This document shows, one piece after another, positions 55,001-63,801 of a stretch of 64,000 bases of DNA. Origin of the DNA: a virus; the IMG/VR virus record IMGVR_UViG_3300017963_000239, positions 1 through 64,000 of that record; one strand, written 5' to 3'. The first letter of the stretch is position 1, and every line of letters begins with the position of its first letter. Made by a program: the position numbers and the translations under genes. The notes under the pieces are model-generated. The model ran no database searches and was not told the DNA's origin. It saw nothing but the letters and a program-made list of their open reading frames with translations.

Positions 55001-56872
55001 GTCGAGATGCTTCCCGACATCATCCCTGATCTGGTCAAAGCGCTCATCACGGTCATCGAAGCGCTGACCAAGGCGGCCCCCAAGATCTTGCCCATCGTGG
55101 TCAAGGCGTTCATGGCCTTGTTCATGGGGCTGGTGAAAGCGCTGCCTCCGATTCTCCCCGCGTTGGTTTCGGGAATCATCGATCTGCTGAAGGCCACCCT
55201 ACCACTGCTGGGTAAAGCTGTGTGGGAGATCGCCAAGCAGCTGTGGAACATGATTTTCGCGGTGGGCGACCAGAACATCATCACGCAGCTTATCGACGGC
55301 TTGGTGGACTTGGTTGTTGGTTTGGCCAAGGGTCTTCAGGAGTTGATCGACAAGTACATCATCAATCCTCTCGCCGACATTTGGTCGTTGCTGGAAATCC
55401 CCTCGCTGGATGACTTGTGGAAGGACTTCAAGAAGGGTCTGGAGGCTGTAGGGAAGTTCTTCGACAAGTGGTTCGTCGAGCCCTTCCGCGTCTTCTTCGG
55501 GTGGTTCGAAGAGATCTGGGATCACTTGTTCGGCAACTCGTGGGTGCTCGACACTTTCACGGATGTGTCGAAGGGCATCCAGAAGATCTGGGACACGATC
55601 AAGGGGATCATCAAGGAGGTCTTCGACTTCTTCAAGAAGATCGCCAAGAGCGTCATCCGTTGGGTCCAGAAGCGGTTCGGCAAGTTCTTCGATTACGTCG
55701 AAGGCATGTGGACCAAGTTCGTGGAGTGGGTCGAGAAGGCTATCGAGGGGGTAAAGAGCGCTTTCCGCAGCATGAAGGAAAAGCTCACCGAGATCTTCAA
55801 TGGGATCTTGGATGCTGCGAAGAAGCTCTGGCAGGACGTCGTCGATTCCGCGAAGAACATCTGGAACGACATGAAGGCGGCGTGGGGAGATCTGAAGAAG
55901 TTCTTCTCCGACATCTTCGCCGGGATCAAGGATTCCGTCATGGCGCCGGTCGACGCCATGGTCAAGTACGTCAAGGACGCTTGGGACGATGGTCAGGGGG
56001 GAGGTATTCGAGGGTGGTGGGAGAAGGCCAAGACGGTCTTTAGCGACATCTTCGAGGCCATCGCGAGGTCGGTGCGGGCTGCTTTCAAGAAGGTGACTGA
56101 CTGGCTGAAGGACGCGTTGGGGCCGTTGAAGGGGCTGATCGAAACCCTGGACGGCTTGGTCGACAAGGTGTTCCGGAACTCGATCCACGACGACATAGAC
56201 GAGTCGATGGGGTTGTCCGCGAAGTACATTCAGGACAACGGTAAGATCATGACTGACTCGTGGGCGGCGACGATGAAGTCCATCTACGACACGGGGATCA
56301 AGGAGTTCAAGAACATCGAGGCGGCCACGAAGACGCACACGCAGAACCAGCTCAAGACGATGGAGGGCTTCCTGGGTAAGCTGAAGGGGGCATTCAAGAA
56401 AGCCTTCGAGGAGATGGACCTCTCTTCGCAGGACTTGACTGCCAACCTACGCTCTGCGGTCGACGACGTCGTGGAGATGGTCAACGAGGTTACCCGAGCG
56501 TTCCGCACTTTGCGCCGGGCGCAGGGGGCTGTGGAAGCCGCTAAGGCGCAGGCAATCGAGAAAGCCAAAGAGGAAGCCAAGGAGCTGGAGATCGCCACCG
56601 CCGAGACTCTTCGGATTGTGAGTGGCGATGCCGGGCACATCGTGAACGCCGTGAACCAACCGGACTGGTGGCGCAAGGAGGCGAGGATCACGTTCAACCA
56701 GATGGTGGAGGTATTGCAGGACGTGGTTCAGTCCACCAACAGCGTGAAGTCCTCGGTGGACGAGGTGAAGACCGCCGTCAAGCAGCGGCCTATCGGTTCC
56801 ACGGCGGCGAGGAAGGCGGCGGCTACGGGAAACCCACCAATCACCGGATCTTCCAGATCTCCTCGACCCTAG
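52037..56872 (+). CDS. Tail tape-measure protein
   Basis: 1611 residues. Long helical N-terminus, a conserved tape-measure block (residues 250-600), a hydrophobic stretch near 660-700, then about 25 repeats of a KLxxxLxKxIPxLI type hydrophobic helix (residues 770-1080), and a coiled C-terminal region. Sets tail length and crosses the host membrane. The first codons are recoded relative to the rest of the gene. Confidence 0.92.
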   Translation: MSLNFLGLGFSFGAKDMGLKKLQQQVTTGFEGINKEMGRLHETSQPAFDFVTDAMEGVDSVLARQEKRVGEWSQSFADSIDRVAGMPQQVTDAFQPLSDSLRRGAESVSRTWEGTFGKSFAAVGEGFDKLKMRMGGIVAATEPLTKKFRPVFKIGAEGAKLFGNAMQGILDKFRGLGDDVEESEGILKKFTFFFKKRGAEIGKTQQVIETGFDGIKTMVHKMNQLLRVNKLRGFMEAISVGTLSKISGALQNLGSAGMNLTTGLEAQGVALAKQSKATAVNLGLTGKELRKVSGQASGMALGLNIGAEQATQAIVGFKDAAGEMGLIGISSSADLAKLTEVTGLSAKDLALQLRTMRKTFGLADDDIKGLMSSFTSMGQVTRDVAGGIGTLPEVMQRMSKQAELMGRKLDPKQLANFAKQTAALSAGLYKITGSADQARQQSSELADAMLGAQKEFANMFAGTANDLPGFVKELAIMGGDVDAAFELIDRGPAGFVEGLKMMLQNAKKSGADMDQVMNFMRGRLEAAGITNTDTIMSFLRTTDDEVLDVMKSVHKSTASLGKLAKEGFSTGRTLQEAFDLARDSAIAHFRAGGKASKTFLKDFTKSATAFNKILDETSKKGGPLGKFVDQLRDVHRLGAAGLLPREMQGAGVLLGEIISQLGPLLGILGGAIVFFPGLTAVLGPLVTVLGLFSINLFKAKMAGQSWSEAFQTAFQDTLKIVKKAFTYFKQAIPKFIAAAKKILPGIIKAIAKEIPNVLAVFSEIQDAVIEAVIKYAPKIAKAFVKLVEKVVERFGKFAPKLIEAFTTLIDKLVEALPGIVPKLVEAFGKVLDAVIKGLVKIVPGLVGVIVEVVPTLIKGLADALPKVVGAIAKLAPTLIEGLVSILVSLAGELPNLLGKLIPAVIDGLQAIIEAIIKEAPKLFDAILDAVVGIAEKLPEMLPQLVKAIMKLLPKLIKGLAKMIASLANALPKILPPLLDAFVKGILLIVEMLPDIIPDLVKALITVIEALTKAAPKILPIVVKAFMALFMGLVKALPPILPALVSGIIDLLKATLPLLGKAVWEIAKQLWNMIFAVGDQNIITQLIDGLVDLVVGLAKGLQELIDKYIINPLADIWSLLEIPSLDDLWKDFKKGLEAVGKFFDKWFVEPFRVFFGWFEEIWDHLFGNSWVLDTFTDVSKGIQKIWDTIKGIIKEVFDFFKKIAKSVIRWVQKRFGKFFDYVEGMWTKFVEWVEKAIEGVKSAFRSMKEKLTEIFNGILDAAKKLWQDVVDSAKNIWNDMKAAWGDLKKFFSDIFAGIKDSVMAPVDAMVKYVKDAWDDGQGGGIRGWWEKAKTVFSDIFEAIARSVRAAFKKVTDWLKDALGPLKGLIETLDGLVDKVFRNSIHDDIDESMGLSAKYIQDNGKIMTDSWAATMKSIYDTGIKEFKNIEAATKTHTQNQLKTMEGFLGKLKGAFKKAFEEMDLSSQDLTANLRSAVDDVVEMVNEVTRAFRTLRRAQGAVEAAKAQAIEKAKEEAKELEIATAETLRIVSGDAGHIVNAVNQPDWWRKEARITFNQMVEVLQDVVQSTNSVKSSVDEVKTAVKQRPIGSTAARKAAATGNPPITGSSRSPRP

Positions 56873-56882
56873 TGAGTAGAAG

Positions 56883-57212
56883 ATGGCAGCAACGGTAAAA
56901 ACACGAAGCCGGCTTCGGTTCTACGACCTCGTGTTCGTCGAAGGGACAGATGGTGCGGAATACGAGTTCTGGGACCAGAACGAGATGCCCGATATTCCGA
57001 TCAACATCGACGACATCAAGGTCAGGGTGAAGTCGACGGACCGGCTAGACCTACTGGCTTTCAAGTACTACGGGGACGCCGTGTTGTGGTGGGTCATTGC
57101 GGTAGCGAACGACATCGAGCTGGTGCAGACACAGTTGAACGAAGGGGACGTGATCCGTATCCCTTCTCCGACCTATGTGCAGCAGACGTTGTTCAAGGGG
57201 GCGGTGTTCTAG
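56883..57212 (+). CDS. gp53/LysM-like baseplate protein
   Basis: 109 residues: VRVKSTDRLDLLAFKYYGDAVLWWVIAVANDI ... GDVIRIPSP is the LysM-type domain of baseplate wedge gp53 / gpX proteins. Confidence 0.78.
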   Translation: MAATVKTRSRLRFYDLVFVEGTDGAEYEFWDQNEMPDIPINIDDIKVRVKSTDRLDLLAFKYYGDAVLWWVIAVANDIELVQTQLNEGDVIRIPSPTYVQQTLFKGAVF

Positions 57213-58604
57213 ATGGCGACCTTGTACGACTTTGCGAACCCGGTGATGGTAGCCGCCATTGTGAATCCGGACGACACTAGGATCCCTCTGTGGTCCAACT
57301 CCTACGTGGATGGGGAACTTCCCCCGCTTCCAGTCTTGCAGGACTTGTCGATCCAGCTTCTGCTCAACAACTTCCCCATCATCACGGCGACGCTAGCGGG
57401 TCCGTATGAGTACATGATTCGGCTTCTCAACGACGAGAAGATTCAGTACGGCTCTTCTCACATTCAGGTCCAGTTTGGATACGCCCTGTCGTCCGGAGCA
57501 GCCGTTCTATCTCCCGTGTTTACAGGGCTTCTGACCACCCCAGACGTGTCGATCTCTGCCGAAGAAGTGACTATTGGGCTTGTTAGCCAGCCTGTGTTGG
57601 GCTTTAGCGCGACGAGAACGACGGCCCCCAACCACTACTACCATCGATCTAGGTTGCAGATCATAAAGAGCCTGCTCGCTGGCCCTGACCCCGACAATCC
57701 AAGAAAGATCGACGTAAACACAGACGCTGTCGAAGCCGGGGGGTTTGCTACCGACGCTCAGAAGCTGTTGTTGCTCGACAGGCAGCCCACTTTCTCCGCG
57801 GGCTATTTGACGGAGTGGACGCTTATCCAGAGATTGATCAAGGAAAGCAAGTGCTGGTTCACTTTTGAGCAGCAGGAGCTAGGTAGCGCCCTGCTACGTA
57901 TCTTCCCAGTCGACACACAGTGGATCTCTGAGCCAGGCTGGCGATTTCAGCTTTTTCCTGGGGACATCACCGAGGAGATTTCCACGGGCGGGGGCATCGG
58001 CCCCGCCACCGGCGTGTACCCCATCCTTACCTTCAACACGCCCACGCAAGCTGTTTTCTACCCAGCCTCCATTTTGGGCGCCCACTCGGCCGGGATCGAC
58101 GACAAGACTGGAGAGGTTGTCCACAACAGCTTTGCGGACAAGGACAAGTTTGGGGGTAAGCCCGTCAATCGGTCAGGCCCTGGCACAGCGAGGGGGAAGA
58201 AGGGGGCGTTTCAGGAGCCGGATAAGAAGAACGGCGCCGCCATGGACATATTCCACTCGGACAACCCAAACGCCAAGAAGCACGCGGAGAAAGTCCACGC
58301 GGAGATCGGATCCATGACAAAGAACGGGGGAGCTAGAATCGAGGTAGAGACGTTGGGGGTTCCCGATTTGCTTCCGGGGCGCACGGCTCAGATCGACGGC
58401 ATGGGGCCACGGTTCGACTGGAACTACGGAATCTACGAGGTAGTACACACCTTAGGGTCTAGCGGCTTCAGCACGCAGTGGGTGGGTTACTACAACAGTG
58501 CCTTTGTTCAGGGTGAGGTCATCAAGGCGTTTGGTCTTGTTGAGAACCCTCCAGCTAAGGCGGGGGAAGAGGGGGCTTCGACGGATGGGGGGTCAGGGAC
58601 ATGA
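57213..58604 (+). CDS. Baseplate hub protein (gp27/gpD-like)
   Basis: 463 residues following gp53 directly; beta-rich N-terminal half (IQVQFGYA, VFTGLLTTPDVSISAEEVTI), then a C-terminal LLPGRTAQIDGMGPRFDWNYGIYEVVHTL segment typical of hub proteins. It carries the spike encoded next. Confidence 0.78.
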   Translation: MATLYDFANPVMVAAIVNPDDTRIPLWSNSYVDGELPPLPVLQDLSIQLLLNNFPIITATLAGPYEYMIRLLNDEKIQYGSSHIQVQFGYALSSGAAVLSPVFTGLLTTPDVSISAEEVTIGLVSQPVLGFSATRTTAPNHYYHRSRLQIIKSLLAGPDPDNPRKIDVNTDAVEAGGFATDAQKLLLLDRQPTFSAGYLTEWTLIQRLIKESKCWFTFEQQELGSALLRIFPVDTQWISEPGWRFQLFPGDITEEISTGGGIGPATGVYPILTFNTPTQAVFYPASILGAHSAGIDDKTGEVVHNSFADKDKFGGKPVNRSGPGTARGKKGAFQEPDKKNGAAMDIFHSDNPNAKKHAEKVHAEIGSMTKNGGARIEVETLGVPDLLPGRTAQIDGMGPRFDWNYGIYEVVHTLGSSGFSTQWVGYYNSAFVQGEVIKAFGLVENPPAKAGEEGASTDGGSGT

Positions 58605-59560
58605 GGACCGTAGAAGAGCTGGAAGAAAGCGTCGCCCACTTTGGGATGGAGGACACGTTCCGTACTTACTACAGTTCCTACAAAGCGATCGTTAGAGACA
58701 ACGAGGACCCCGAGGAGCGGGGGAGGATTCAGATTTCTTGTCCTGAGGTCGGGCACGACGAGAATTTGCCCGCGGTGGATGTCTGGGTTCCTCCGGCGGC
58801 GGACATTGCTGGAGATCGCTTTGGGTGGTTCAACCCCCCTCTTGTCGGATCCTATGTTCGGGTGGAGTTCGACAACGGGGATCCTTCTATTCCCAAAGCG
58901 TACTACGGGGGGTTTTTCACTGTCCCCTCCGGGAAGTGTCCGATCCCCTCCGAGTTTGGGTATGTGGACGGCAAGCCTCAGAAGCGGGGCTTTCGTTCGC
59001 GGGCCGGGCACTACTTGCTGTTCAACGATGCTGCGGGGGAGGAGAAGGTCGAGCTGTTCTGGCACCAGATTTCTTCTGGGGACCCGGCGGCGTCCGATCC
59101 AGACAAGGTGGCGGCGGATATGGCGGGGGGCGACAAGTTCGCGGTGCTTTCGTTCAACGAGGACGCCGTGCAGATCAGAGACGCCGAGGGGCAGTTGTTC
59201 GTGCTCAACACGAAGGAGAAGCAGATCACTCTTCAGGACGCGAACGGGAACTTGATCACGACTAGCGCGGACGGTATCTCGCTCATCGACGGCAAGAGCA
59301 GCATCGGGATGGATGGGAAGGGAGACGTCAATATCATCGCGGCCAAGAACCTCAATCTCAACGCGCCCAACATCAACCTGAAGAGCGGTGGGGTGTACTT
59401 GGGCGACGGTGCGGCGTTGTCAGTGGCCGTCGCGGACCTTCTTCTTCCTTGGCTCGCATCCCACACCCACAACGTGCCGCCGCCTGTGGGTGCGCCTACG
59501 GCTCCTCCGCTCGCGCCTCCCCCGCCCTTCAAGTCAGATGCCATCAAGGTGAAGGTGTGA
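58601..59560 (+). CDS. Baseplate spike with OB-fold (gp5/gpV-like)
   Basis: 319 residues. OB-fold with RGRIQISCPEVG...PAVDVWVPPA...VGSYVRVEFDNGDPSIPKAYYGG (residues 25-105), then a triple beta-helix-like tail (QITLQDANGNLITTSADGISL, DVNIIAAKNLNLNAPNINLKSGG) and a Pro-rich end. Punctures the host envelope. Confidence 0.85.
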   Translation: MRTVEELEESVAHFGMEDTFRTYYSSYKAIVRDNEDPEERGRIQISCPEVGHDENLPAVDVWVPPAADIAGDRFGWFNPPLVGSYVRVEFDNGDPSIPKAYYGGFFTVPSGKCPIPSEFGYVDGKPQKRGFRSRAGHYLLFNDAAGEEKVELFWHQISSGDPAASDPDKVAADMAGGDKFAVLSFNEDAVQIRDAEGQLFVLNTKEKQITLQDANGNLITTSADGISLIDGKSSIGMDGKGDVNIIAAKNLNLNAPNINLKSGGVYLGDGAALSVAVADLLLPWLASHTHNVPPPVGAPTAPPLAPPPPFKSDAIKVKV

Positions 59561-59565
59561 AGTGA

Positions 59566-59931
59566 ATGGCTTCGAAGTGTGCTCTTCCCCCCTTTCCTCC
59601 CACGCTCTCGTTGCCAGGGCTCCCCGCGTTGCCGGGGCTTCCCGGACTGCCTGCGCTGCCGGGGCTCCCTTCACTTCCGACCATCGACCTGCCATTCCCA
59701 TCCATTCCCTTCCCGTCGCTTTCGTTGCCGGGGCTCCCCGGACTGCCGGGGCTCCCCGGACTGCCGTCTCTTCCGACGCTCCCTTCACTTCCGACCATCG
59801 ACCTCCCCTTCCCGTCGATCCCCTTTCCCTCTCTTTCTCTTCCTGGCCTCCCCGCGCTCCCAGGGCTTCCGGGTCTCCCAGCTCTCCCGAAGCTCCCATC
59901 TCTTCCCACTTGCCCTCTCGATGAGGTGTAG
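59566..59931 (+). CDS. Leu-Pro-Gly repeat protein
   Basis: 121 residues, almost entirely LPGLPALPG/LPSLPT and IPFPSLSLPG repeats in two long tandem blocks. Between spike and gp25, where myoviruses often encode a spike-tip or PAAR-like protein; the repeats would form an extended polyproline-type rod. All three frames stay open because of the repeat DNA, so the frame rests on the ATG 5 bp after the spike stop. Confidence 0.55.
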   Translation: MASKCALPPFPPTLSLPGLPALPGLPGLPALPGLPSLPTIDLPFPSIPFPSLSLPGLPGLPGLPGLPSLPTLPSLPTIDLPFPSIPFPSLSLPGLPALPGLPGLPALPKLPSLPTCPLDEV

Positions 59932-59942
59932 ACTGAGGCACC

Positions 59943-60365
59943 ATGGCTAACGGCGACGAACCGATCTATCAGGGACTCGCTTTTCCCTTTGGCCCTGGCC
60001 CCACTTCTTTTCCAGAAGGAGCGCAAGACGACATACTCATTCGAGATGCGCTCATTCAGCTCATCCTTACGGGTTTCGGCGAGCGCGTGATGCGCCCCAA
60101 CTTGGGGTCGGATGCCTTCAGCTTCGTGCACGAAGACAACGACGACCTGCTGAAGTCGGCCATCCGGACCACGATCGGGAACGCGGTAGCTAGGAACGAG
60201 AACAGAGTGATCCTTCAAAGAATCGACGTGCAGCGCCACCGCAACGAGGGGGAGGGCTCCTACCTGGACACGGTGATCATCACCGTCTACTACGTCGTGC
60301 GGGCCACGCAGCAGCAAGGGCAGGTGTCGGTCGCTCTCGGTACGAACCAAGGCCCGGTGATCTAA
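59943..60365 (+). CDS. Baseplate wedge protein gp25-like
   Basis: 140 residues: IRDALIQLILTGFGERVMRPNLGSDAFSFVHED is the gp25/lysozyme-like wedge signature (GER-M.P.FG). Nucleates the wedge around gp6 (next but one gene). Confidence 0.88.
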   Translation: MANGDEPIYQGLAFPFGPGPTSFPEGAQDDILIRDALIQLILTGFGERVMRPNLGSDAFSFVHEDNDDLLKSAIRTTIGNAVARNENRVILQRIDVQRHRNEGEGSYLDTVIITVYYVVRATQQQGQVSVALGTNQGPVI

Positions 60366-60374
60366 GGAACAGCT

Positions 60375-60419
60375 ATGGCACTCGCATCGGTCAACAGAGT
60401 CAGGTACGTCCGTGCCTAA
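60375..60419 (+). pseudogene. 5' relic of the baseplate J/gp6 gene
   Basis: 14-codon frame MALASVNRVRYVRA-stop. The intact gene at 61427 starts MALASVNRVRF with most third positions changed. It marks where the HNH gene entered. Confidence 0.85.
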
Positions 60420-61446
60420 GAAAGCGGATCTTCTAGGACGCCGATTTGGGCGGCTCCTTGTGGTGGCTGCAGCACCCAATCAGGGTAGGTGCACGGTTTG
60501 GGAAGTGCGGTGCGACTGCGGGGCCACGAAAGAGGTGCGCACGGATAGTCTGCGCAGCGGTAACACTAGCTCTTGTGGTTGTCTTGTAGGTCAGGGGATG
60601 AGGAAACACGGGGAGGCTCGCAAGACCGCTGAGTACACAGCGTGGCAACTGATGAAGCAAAGAGCGGGGGCGTCCAAAGGGCGCATCTGCGTAGCTTCTC
60701 GCTGGAAATATTCCTACGGGCACTTCTTGGAGGACATGAGGCGGAAATCAGATCCAGACGCCACTTTGGATCGTATCGATTCGGATGGGCACTATGAGCC
60801 GGGGAACTGTCGCTGGGTGTCTCGAACGCAGCAAGCGCAGAATATCCGATCGAACAGACTCCTAGAGCACCAAGGGGAGATCAAGTGCTTGACGCAGTGG
60901 GCGCGAGAAGTTGGATTGGCAGTGACTACAATATCGGGACGTTTGGGGCGTGGGTGGTCGGTGGAGCGAGCGCTGGAGACGCCGCCGACTCATGGGACCT
61001 TCAAGCGGAAAGGTTCGCTGAAAAACGAGTACAGCGCGGAATACTCGACTTGGTCGCAGATGAAAGCTCGTTGCTACAACCCAGACCACAAGAATTTCCC
61101 TACATACGGAGGGAGCGGAGTGAAGGTTTGCGGGCGCTGGAAAAAGTCGTTTGAGTGTTTCTTGGCAGACATGGGGCGCAGGCCCTCGGCAAAGCACTCT
61201 CTCGATCGAATCGACGTGCGGAAGGGCTATTCGCCTGAGAACTGTAGATGGGCCGACGCACGAACGCAGCAGCGCAACCGAAGCAACAACCGCCTCATAA
61301 CTTTTGAAGGTCAGACTCGGTGCCTTCAAGAGTGGGCAGAGCGTCTTGGTATTGATCATCGCGTGATACGATCTCGCCTGCAACGGGGCTGGGACGAAGC
61401 TGTCGCGCTTACCACTGAGGTGTCCAATGGCTCTCGCATCAGTTAA
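60412..61446 (+). CDS. HNH homing endonuclease inserted at the start of the baseplate J gene
   Basis: 344 residues, GTG start. Tandem AP2/HNH-like units: CDCGATKEVRTDSLRSGNTSSCGC, then DATLDRIDSDGHYEPGNCRW, and a second copy FPTYGGSGVKVCGRW...KHSLDRIDVRKGYSPENCRWAD, with GW-V..AL repeats. Its stop TAA lies 20 bp inside the intact J gene, exactly as other HNH genes here end inside their restored tRNA. Confidence 0.9.
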   Translation: MPKKADLLGRRFGRLLVVAAAPNQGRCTVWEVRCDCGATKEVRTDSLRSGNTSSCGCLVGQGMRKHGEARKTAEYTAWQLMKQRAGASKGRICVASRWKYSYGHFLEDMRRKSDPDATLDRIDSDGHYEPGNCRWVSRTQQAQNIRSNRLLEHQGEIKCLTQWAREVGLAVTTISGRLGRGWSVERALETPPTHGTFKRKGSLKNEYSAEYSTWSQMKARCYNPDHKNFPTYGGSGVKVCGRWKKSFECFLADMGRRPSAKHSLDRIDVRKGYSPENCRWADARTQQRNRSNNRLITFEGQTRCLQEWAERLGIDHRVIRSRLQRGWDEAVALTTEVSNGSRIS

Positions 61447-63697
61447 CCGTGTTCGTTTTGTCGGTTTTGACTTCGACACCCACGTGGATGATCTGCGAGC
61501 GCGCTTGCAGGTCAAGTTCGCAGCGTACTACAACGACTTCGCCCTGGCGTCGTTGGGCATGATGCTGCTCGACATGATCGCCTACGGGCTCGACTCGCTC
61601 AGCTTCTACCTGGATCGTCGTGCTACCGAGGTCTACCTTACGACGGCGCGGACTCGTAAGGGCGTCGCCCGTATCGCCCGCCAGCTCGGCTACAAGATGG
61701 GCGGCGCAGTAGCGTCCTCGACAGACCTGACAGTCAGCGTTGTCACGGCTCAGTCCTATACGGTGTCCATCCCCGCTGGATTTCAGTTCGAGGGGCCGAA
61801 TGACTTGATCTTCGAAGCCGGCGAGGCGGTAGAGTTTTCTCCGGCGGAGCAGACTGCGGGGACCTCGAAGCTCGTTCCTGTCTATGAAGGCGAGTCGGTG
61901 TCTGAGACGATCACCTCGGACGGTACAGCCAATCAGGTGTACGAGCTAACGCGTTTGCCGGAGGGGAAGAACGTGGCTTCCGGCTCTGTCGAAGTTTCTG
62001 TGGATGGGGTCTCCTTCAAGGAAGAGGACTTTCTCAAATTCGAGGAGACCGATCAGTACGAGGTAGGGTACAACGACGATCCTCCTACCGTGCGGTTCGG
62101 GGATGGCACCGCGGGGAACATTCCAGCCACCGGCGCTTCGATTGTTCTTTCCTACGTAGCTACGTCGGGCAAGGCGGGCATCGTGGGCAAGGAGACCATC
62201 CAGGCCGCCGTCACGCCGTTGGTCGTAGGAGGCGATACAGTCGACTTGTCCATCAACAACGTGAAAGGGTCCTCAGGCGGAGACGACTTGGAGTCGTTGG
62301 ACCACGCCAAGTCGTTCGCTGGCCGCGTGTTCAACTCTCGCCGGGTGGCAGTCACGAGAGAGGACTACGACGCGCTGGCGGGTTCGTATGCCGACCCTGT
62401 GTATGGTCGTGTGGCGGTGGCGCAGGCCATCTCGTCGCGTTCGGCGGCCACGGACCTCGTGCTGCAGGACGCCATCTTGGCTATCACCAGCGCGTTGGAG
62501 GGGGCGGTAGACACCATCCGGGATGAGATCTCCGACGCGACGACGGCCACCACGGGCACGTTGAACCAGATCTTGGACTTCTCCTCCACGATCTCTTCGG
62601 CGCTGGACAACATCGTCACGGCGGTGGGGACCATAGACACCAACGCAGCTGCTTTGCTTTCAGGCGTCCGAGCCAACCGGAATCTGTCGTTGGAGGTCGA
62701 CGTCGATGCCGACACTTCGAAGACCCACGTCACGGACGGTAAGGCGCTCGTGAATGGCTTCACGGTAGGCAGCCCTACGGTGATCACTACGGTGGATCGA
62801 GATGCCGTTTTGGCCTACTTCAACTCGATCGACACGTTGCAGGACTCCATCGTGTCTAAAGCAGCGACGATGAAGGGGTCATCCGATACACAGATTGGGG
62901 CCATCGGCCTGGTGAACGACGAGATCGACAAGATCGGTCTAGCCAAGACGTCGCTGCAGATCGACGGCTCCGACTCCTATCTGAAGAGCGCCGAGGACTC
63001 CCGAGCTTCCATCGACGTCATCGTGGGCTTCTACGACAGCGCCGACCCCACATCGAGCACGGGACTGTTCCGGACTTTCAACTTCACGTTGGAAGGCGTA
63101 GCAGACGATCTCGACCCCAGCGAGGCGGGCGCCACGTCCACCACGGTCTCGGAGAACTTGACCATCATCGACGAGCACGTGGACAAGATCTTGTCTGCTG
63201 ACTGCAAGGCCAATCTCGTGACGGTGCCCATCCTGGTTCGTGACGCGGCAGGCTTCTACACCGCGCCTAGCAACGGTCTCGTGGGGTCATTGGAGGACTA
63301 CCTGAACGTCCGGAAGGAAGTCACTCAGACGGTGGAGGTGGTGTCGGGGGGCAAGTTCTTGATCTACCCCACTATTGCAGTACGTGTCGGCGTGAATCAG
63401 GGCTACTCGCTGGAGCAAACGAGGACCGCGGTGGAGACGGCGATCGACGGGGTGCTGAAGGACCGGGAGTTCGGTGACTCGCTGTACGTGTCCGATCTCA
63501 TCCAGGTCGTTTTGGGCGTGGAAGGGGTGGGGTTCACCAACGTCACGATCTCCGGCTACACGACTCTGCTCGACTCCACGGTGCAGACCGCTAAGCTGGA
63601 TTCTGAGGGCAATTTGATCATCGAGACCTCAGAGGTCATCACCAAGACGCCGGGAGCCGTGACGGTTACACCCGAAGCCATTCAGGTGGAGGCTTGA
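61427..63697 (+). CDS. Baseplate wedge protein (gp6 / J-like)
   Basis: 756 residues: DFDTHVDDLRARLQVKFAAYYNDFALASLGMMLLDMIAYGLDSLSFYLDRRATEVYL is the baseplate J/gp6 N-terminal region; beta domain near 200-290, helical linker, and a C-terminal ...VGVNQGYSLEQTRTAVETAIDGVL, SLYVSDLIQVVLGVEGV typical of J. Forms the hexameric rim of the baseplate. First 10 codons A/T-rich, recoded relative to the relic. Confidence 0.88.
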   Translation: MALASVNRVRFVGFDFDTHVDDLRARLQVKFAAYYNDFALASLGMMLLDMIAYGLDSLSFYLDRRATEVYLTTARTRKGVARIARQLGYKMGGAVASSTDLTVSVVTAQSYTVSIPAGFQFEGPNDLIFEAGEAVEFSPAEQTAGTSKLVPVYEGESVSETITSDGTANQVYELTRLPEGKNVASGSVEVSVDGVSFKEEDFLKFEETDQYEVGYNDDPPTVRFGDGTAGNIPATGASIVLSYVATSGKAGIVGKETIQAAVTPLVVGGDTVDLSINNVKGSSGGDDLESLDHAKSFAGRVFNSRRVAVTREDYDALAGSYADPVYGRVAVAQAISSRSAATDLVLQDAILAITSALEGAVDTIRDEISDATTATTGTLNQILDFSSTISSALDNIVTAVGTIDTNAAALLSGVRANRNLSLEVDVDADTSKTHVTDGKALVNGFTVGSPTVITTVDRDAVLAYFNSIDTLQDSIVSKAATMKGSSDTQIGAIGLVNDEIDKIGLAKTSLQIDGSDSYLKSAEDSRASIDVIVGFYDSADPTSSTGLFRTFNFTLEGVADDLDPSEAGATSTTVSENLTIIDEHVDKILSADCKANLVTVPILVRDAAGFYTAPSNGLVGSLEDYLNVRKEVTQTVEVVSGGKFLIYPTIAVRVGVNQGYSLEQTRTAVETAIDGVLKDREFGDSLYVSDLIQVVLGVEGVGFTNVTISGYTTLLDSTVQTAKLDSEGNLIIETSEVITKTPGAVTVTPEAIQVEA

Positions 63698-63801
63698 TAC
63701 TTTCGGCTTCTCGACTGTAGGATGGGTCTAAGTTCAAGGACGTTAGCAGTTTCAGGACGGACGGCAGCACACACCCTCGTAGCCCCCTGAAGGAGAGGTA
63801 G

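Noticed and set aside
59544-60479. Minus-strand Gly/Ser repeat ORF opposite the LPG protein
   Set aside because: Arises from the repeat DNA read backwards and runs across the gp25-like gene.
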